From assembly GCF_032337115.1 (NCBI RefSeq), contig NZ_JAVXZY010000001.1:124001-188000 (forward strand): a stretch of DNA of 64,000 nt, written 5' to 3'. The DNA comes from Roseateles_C aquae (GTDB lineage: Bacteria; Pseudomonadota; Gammaproteobacteria; Burkholderiales; Burkholderiaceae_C). The translations under genes and the position numbers were made by a program. The notes beneath the pieces are model-generated. The model saw only the letters and a list, made by a program, of their open reading frames with translations. It searched no databases and had not been told where the DNA came from. Shown here one piece after another: positions 62,271-64,000 of the stretch (its first letter is position 1; each line of letters opens with the position of its first letter).

Positions 62271-64000
62271 TCACACCTTGGCAATCGTCAGGCTGCCGAA
62301 CGCAGCACCCAGCGCTGCCGTTTCGGGCAGGCCGGCCGGCACGCGGACGACGTTGGCGGGCAGCTTGGCATCGAGCTTGGCCGGCAGTTGCACCGTGCCC
62401 GCACCATCCTGGCTGATGCTGACTTGCGCGCCATCGCTCAAACCGAGTCGCGTCCAGAGTGCCTGCGGCAACTGAGCCACGGCGGCCTTGCGGGCGTCTG
62501 CGGTCAGTTGCAGCGACGTGGCGTGGCGCACCAGGGCGTCGGCGGCATAGATGGGCAACTCGGCCAGACGCTCGATGTCCTGGGCTTGGCCCAATTGAAC
62601 GGCTGCAGCGCTGGCATTGCTGAGGCGTGCGCCGAGGTCGGCATCGACACCCAGGGCCTCGTTGCGAACTTGCTCCGAGCTCTCATAGCCAAAGCCTTGC
62701 AGACCCAGCAGATTGCCCAGCACGCGCAGAATCTTCCAGCCCGGGCGGGTCTCCCCCAGCGGCTTGACGACACCGACAAAGCTCTGCAGGCGGCCTTCGG
62801 CGTTGACGAAACTGCCCGAGGTTTCCGTGAACGGCGCCGTCGGCAGCAGCACGTCGGCGAAGTCCAGGCCGGTCTTGAAGGGGCTCATCACCACGACCAT
62901 CTCGGCCGCATTGACCGCCTTGACCGCAGCGGCCGGATTGGCCGCATCCAACTTCGGATCGACGTTAAGCAGCAGCAGTGCCTTGGCCGGCTTGCTCGAC
63001 AGCAGTTCGCCGGCGTTTGCACCGCCCTGCCCTGGCAACGCCCTGACCAACTGGGCGCCGACCGTGTTGGCAGCGGCACTCAGGTAGCCGACGCTGGCGC
63101 CGACCTGCGTCGCAATCCAGTTCGCCATGCTCAGCAGGCTGGCCGCTTGCGGATGCTCGGCGGCGGCATTGCCCAGCAGCAGCGCCTTGCGCTGGCCCGA
63201 GAGCAGTGCGGCAGCGACGGCCTTGGCAGCCTCGGTGGCGGTGCCGGCAGCCGGTGCGGCCACGCCATTGGCCTCGGCGATGGCGGCGGCCACATTGGCG
63301 AGTTCCTGCACCCAGGCGCTCGGTGCGGCGGTGATGCGTGCAGCGAGCGGCAGCAGCCAGTCGTCTTCGGAAGCATGAAGTGCCAGCACCTTGGCGCCGT
63401 GACGGGCGGCCTGGCGCAGACGCTGGGCAAACAGCGGGTGATCCTTGCGCAGGAAGGAGCCGATGACGAAGGCGCGGTCCAGCGTCGTCAGCGAGGCGAT
63501 CGAGGTGCCCAGCCACTGGGCCTTGCCGGCCTCGGCGACGTTATCGAAGGCGCTGTGGCGCACACGGTAGTCGATGCTCTGGCTGCCCAGGCCGCGCACC
63601 AGCGCGCCGAGCAGATGCAGTTCCTCAACGGTGCTGTGTGCCGAGCCCAGCGCGGCGATGCTCGACGCACCGTGCTGATCCTTGATCGACTTCAGGCCGT
63701 TGGCCACGTACTCCAGCGCCACGGTCCAGTCGACGGCCTTCCACTGGCCGCCCTGCTTGATCATCGGCTGGGTCAGGCGAGCGTCGCTGTTCAGCGCCTC
63801 GTAGGAGAAGCGGTCGCGGTCGGCGATCCAGCACTCGTTGACGTCTTCGTTCTCCAGCGGCACGACACGCATCACCTGATTGCCCTTGACCTGAACAATC
63901 AGGTTGGCACCGGTGGAGTCATGCGGGCTGACGCTCTTGCGACGCGACAGCTCCCAGGTCCGCGCGCTGTAGCGGAAGGGCTTGCTGGTCAGCGCGCCGA
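62271..64000 (-). CDS. nuoG: NADH-quinone oxidoreductase subunit G, N-terminal part outside the window
   Basis: About 576 residues of the C-terminal part are present; the coding sequence runs off the right edge with no start. The visible part is a molybdopterin-oxidoreductase-like domain (RTWELSRRKSVSPHD, GNQVMRVVPLENEDVNECW, shortened). The iron-sulfur N-terminal domain lies outside. GTG and ATG codons near 63875 are internal. It is the first nuo gene visible, followed by nuoH with a 4-bp gap. Confidence 0.95.
   Translation of the reverse strand, partial: GALTSKPFRYSARTWELSRRKSVSPHDSTGANLIVQVKGNQVMRVVPLENEDVNECWIADRDRFSYEALNSDARLTQPMIKQGGQWKAVDWTVALEYVANGLKSIKDQHGASSIAALGSAHSTVEELHLLGALVRGLGSQSIDYRVRHSAFDNVAEAGKAQWLGTSIASLTTLDRAFVIGSFLRKDHPLFAQRLRQAARHGAKVLALHASEDDWLLPLAARITAAPSAWVQELANVAAAIAEANGVAAPAAGTATEAAKAVAAALLSGQRKALLLGNAAAEHPQAASLLSMANWIATQVGASVGYLSAAANTVGAQLVRALPGQGGANAGELLSSKPAKALLLLNVDPKLDAANPAAAVKAVNAAEMVVVMSPFKTGLDFADVLLPTAPFTETSGSFVNAEGRLQSFVGVVKPLGETRPGWKILRVLGNLLGLQGFGYESSEQVRNEALGVDADLGARLSNASAAAVQLGQAQDIERLAELPIYAADALVRHATSLQLTADARKAAVAQLPQALWTRLGLSDGAQVSISQDGAGTVQLPAKLDAKLPANVVRVPAGLPETAALGAAFGSLTIAKV

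Overview
The window reads as a high-GC betaproteobacterial chromosome. The gene content and order point to Burkholderiales near Roseateles, Pelomonas or Rubrivivax (inference, from the nuoG-N / DUF2818 / NUDIX / DUF1178 order, the glycine-riboswitch gcv cluster, a PEP-CTERM protein and HAE1-type RND pumps). No rRNA, tRNA, CRISPR array or insertion sequence was recognised.

Layout. 0-4.3 kb: envelope and stress genes (OmpA-like porin, fatty acid hydroxylase, Crp/Fnr regulator, double PRC-barrel protein, coiled-coil protein). 4.35-12.78 kb: an integrated accessory block bounded by dif-like sites. It holds a complete filamentous phage (inovirus) prophage of about 6.5 kb and, in tandem to its left, a 1.9 kb element with only three regulatory-type genes. 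13-23 kb: secreted M64 peptidase, AraC regulator, a very large exported TolB/amidohydrolase protein, a DegP-type protease and a QseBC-like two-component system. 23.2-30 kb: tandem glycine riboswitch, gcvT-gcvH-gcvP, a small gene and sdaA, a glycine-to-serine-to-pyruvate route. 30-41 kb: solute-binding protein, PEP-CTERM protein, RND efflux pair, MFS transporter, aroC, CBS protein, metY. 41-48.4 kb: alpha/beta hydrolase, DUF962, tdh-kbl threonine degradation with a divergent XRE-cupin regulator, YihY, DUF2069, FAD oxidase. 48.4-52.8 kb: second RND efflux pair. 52.9-64 kb: respiratory complex I genes nuoG (cut by the window end) to nuoN, followed by DUF2818, NUDIX and DUF1178 genes, all on the minus strand.

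The most interesting part is the accessory block. A 14-bp core (TTCGACAATGTGTA) occurs in the same orientation at 4354, 6246 and 12753. The right copy continues into a XerD-type arm (TTATGTAAACA), so removing both elements would leave a dif-like site. Joining the ends of each element on paper repairs gene structure at both junctions. In the phage circle, the repressor gene gains a different in-frame tail and overlaps the next regulatory gene. In the 1.9 kb circle, an orphan ribosome-binding site and start codon at the left end come into frame with the first gene. Both elements carry a three-stem DNA structure of about 95 nt (5635-5729 and 7067-7159). It has an identical 14-nt hairpin loop and compensatory base changes in the stems, and it is a strong candidate for a shared replication origin or packaging signal. 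The working hypothesis is that the 1.9 kb element is a minimal satellite that depends on the adjacent inovirus.
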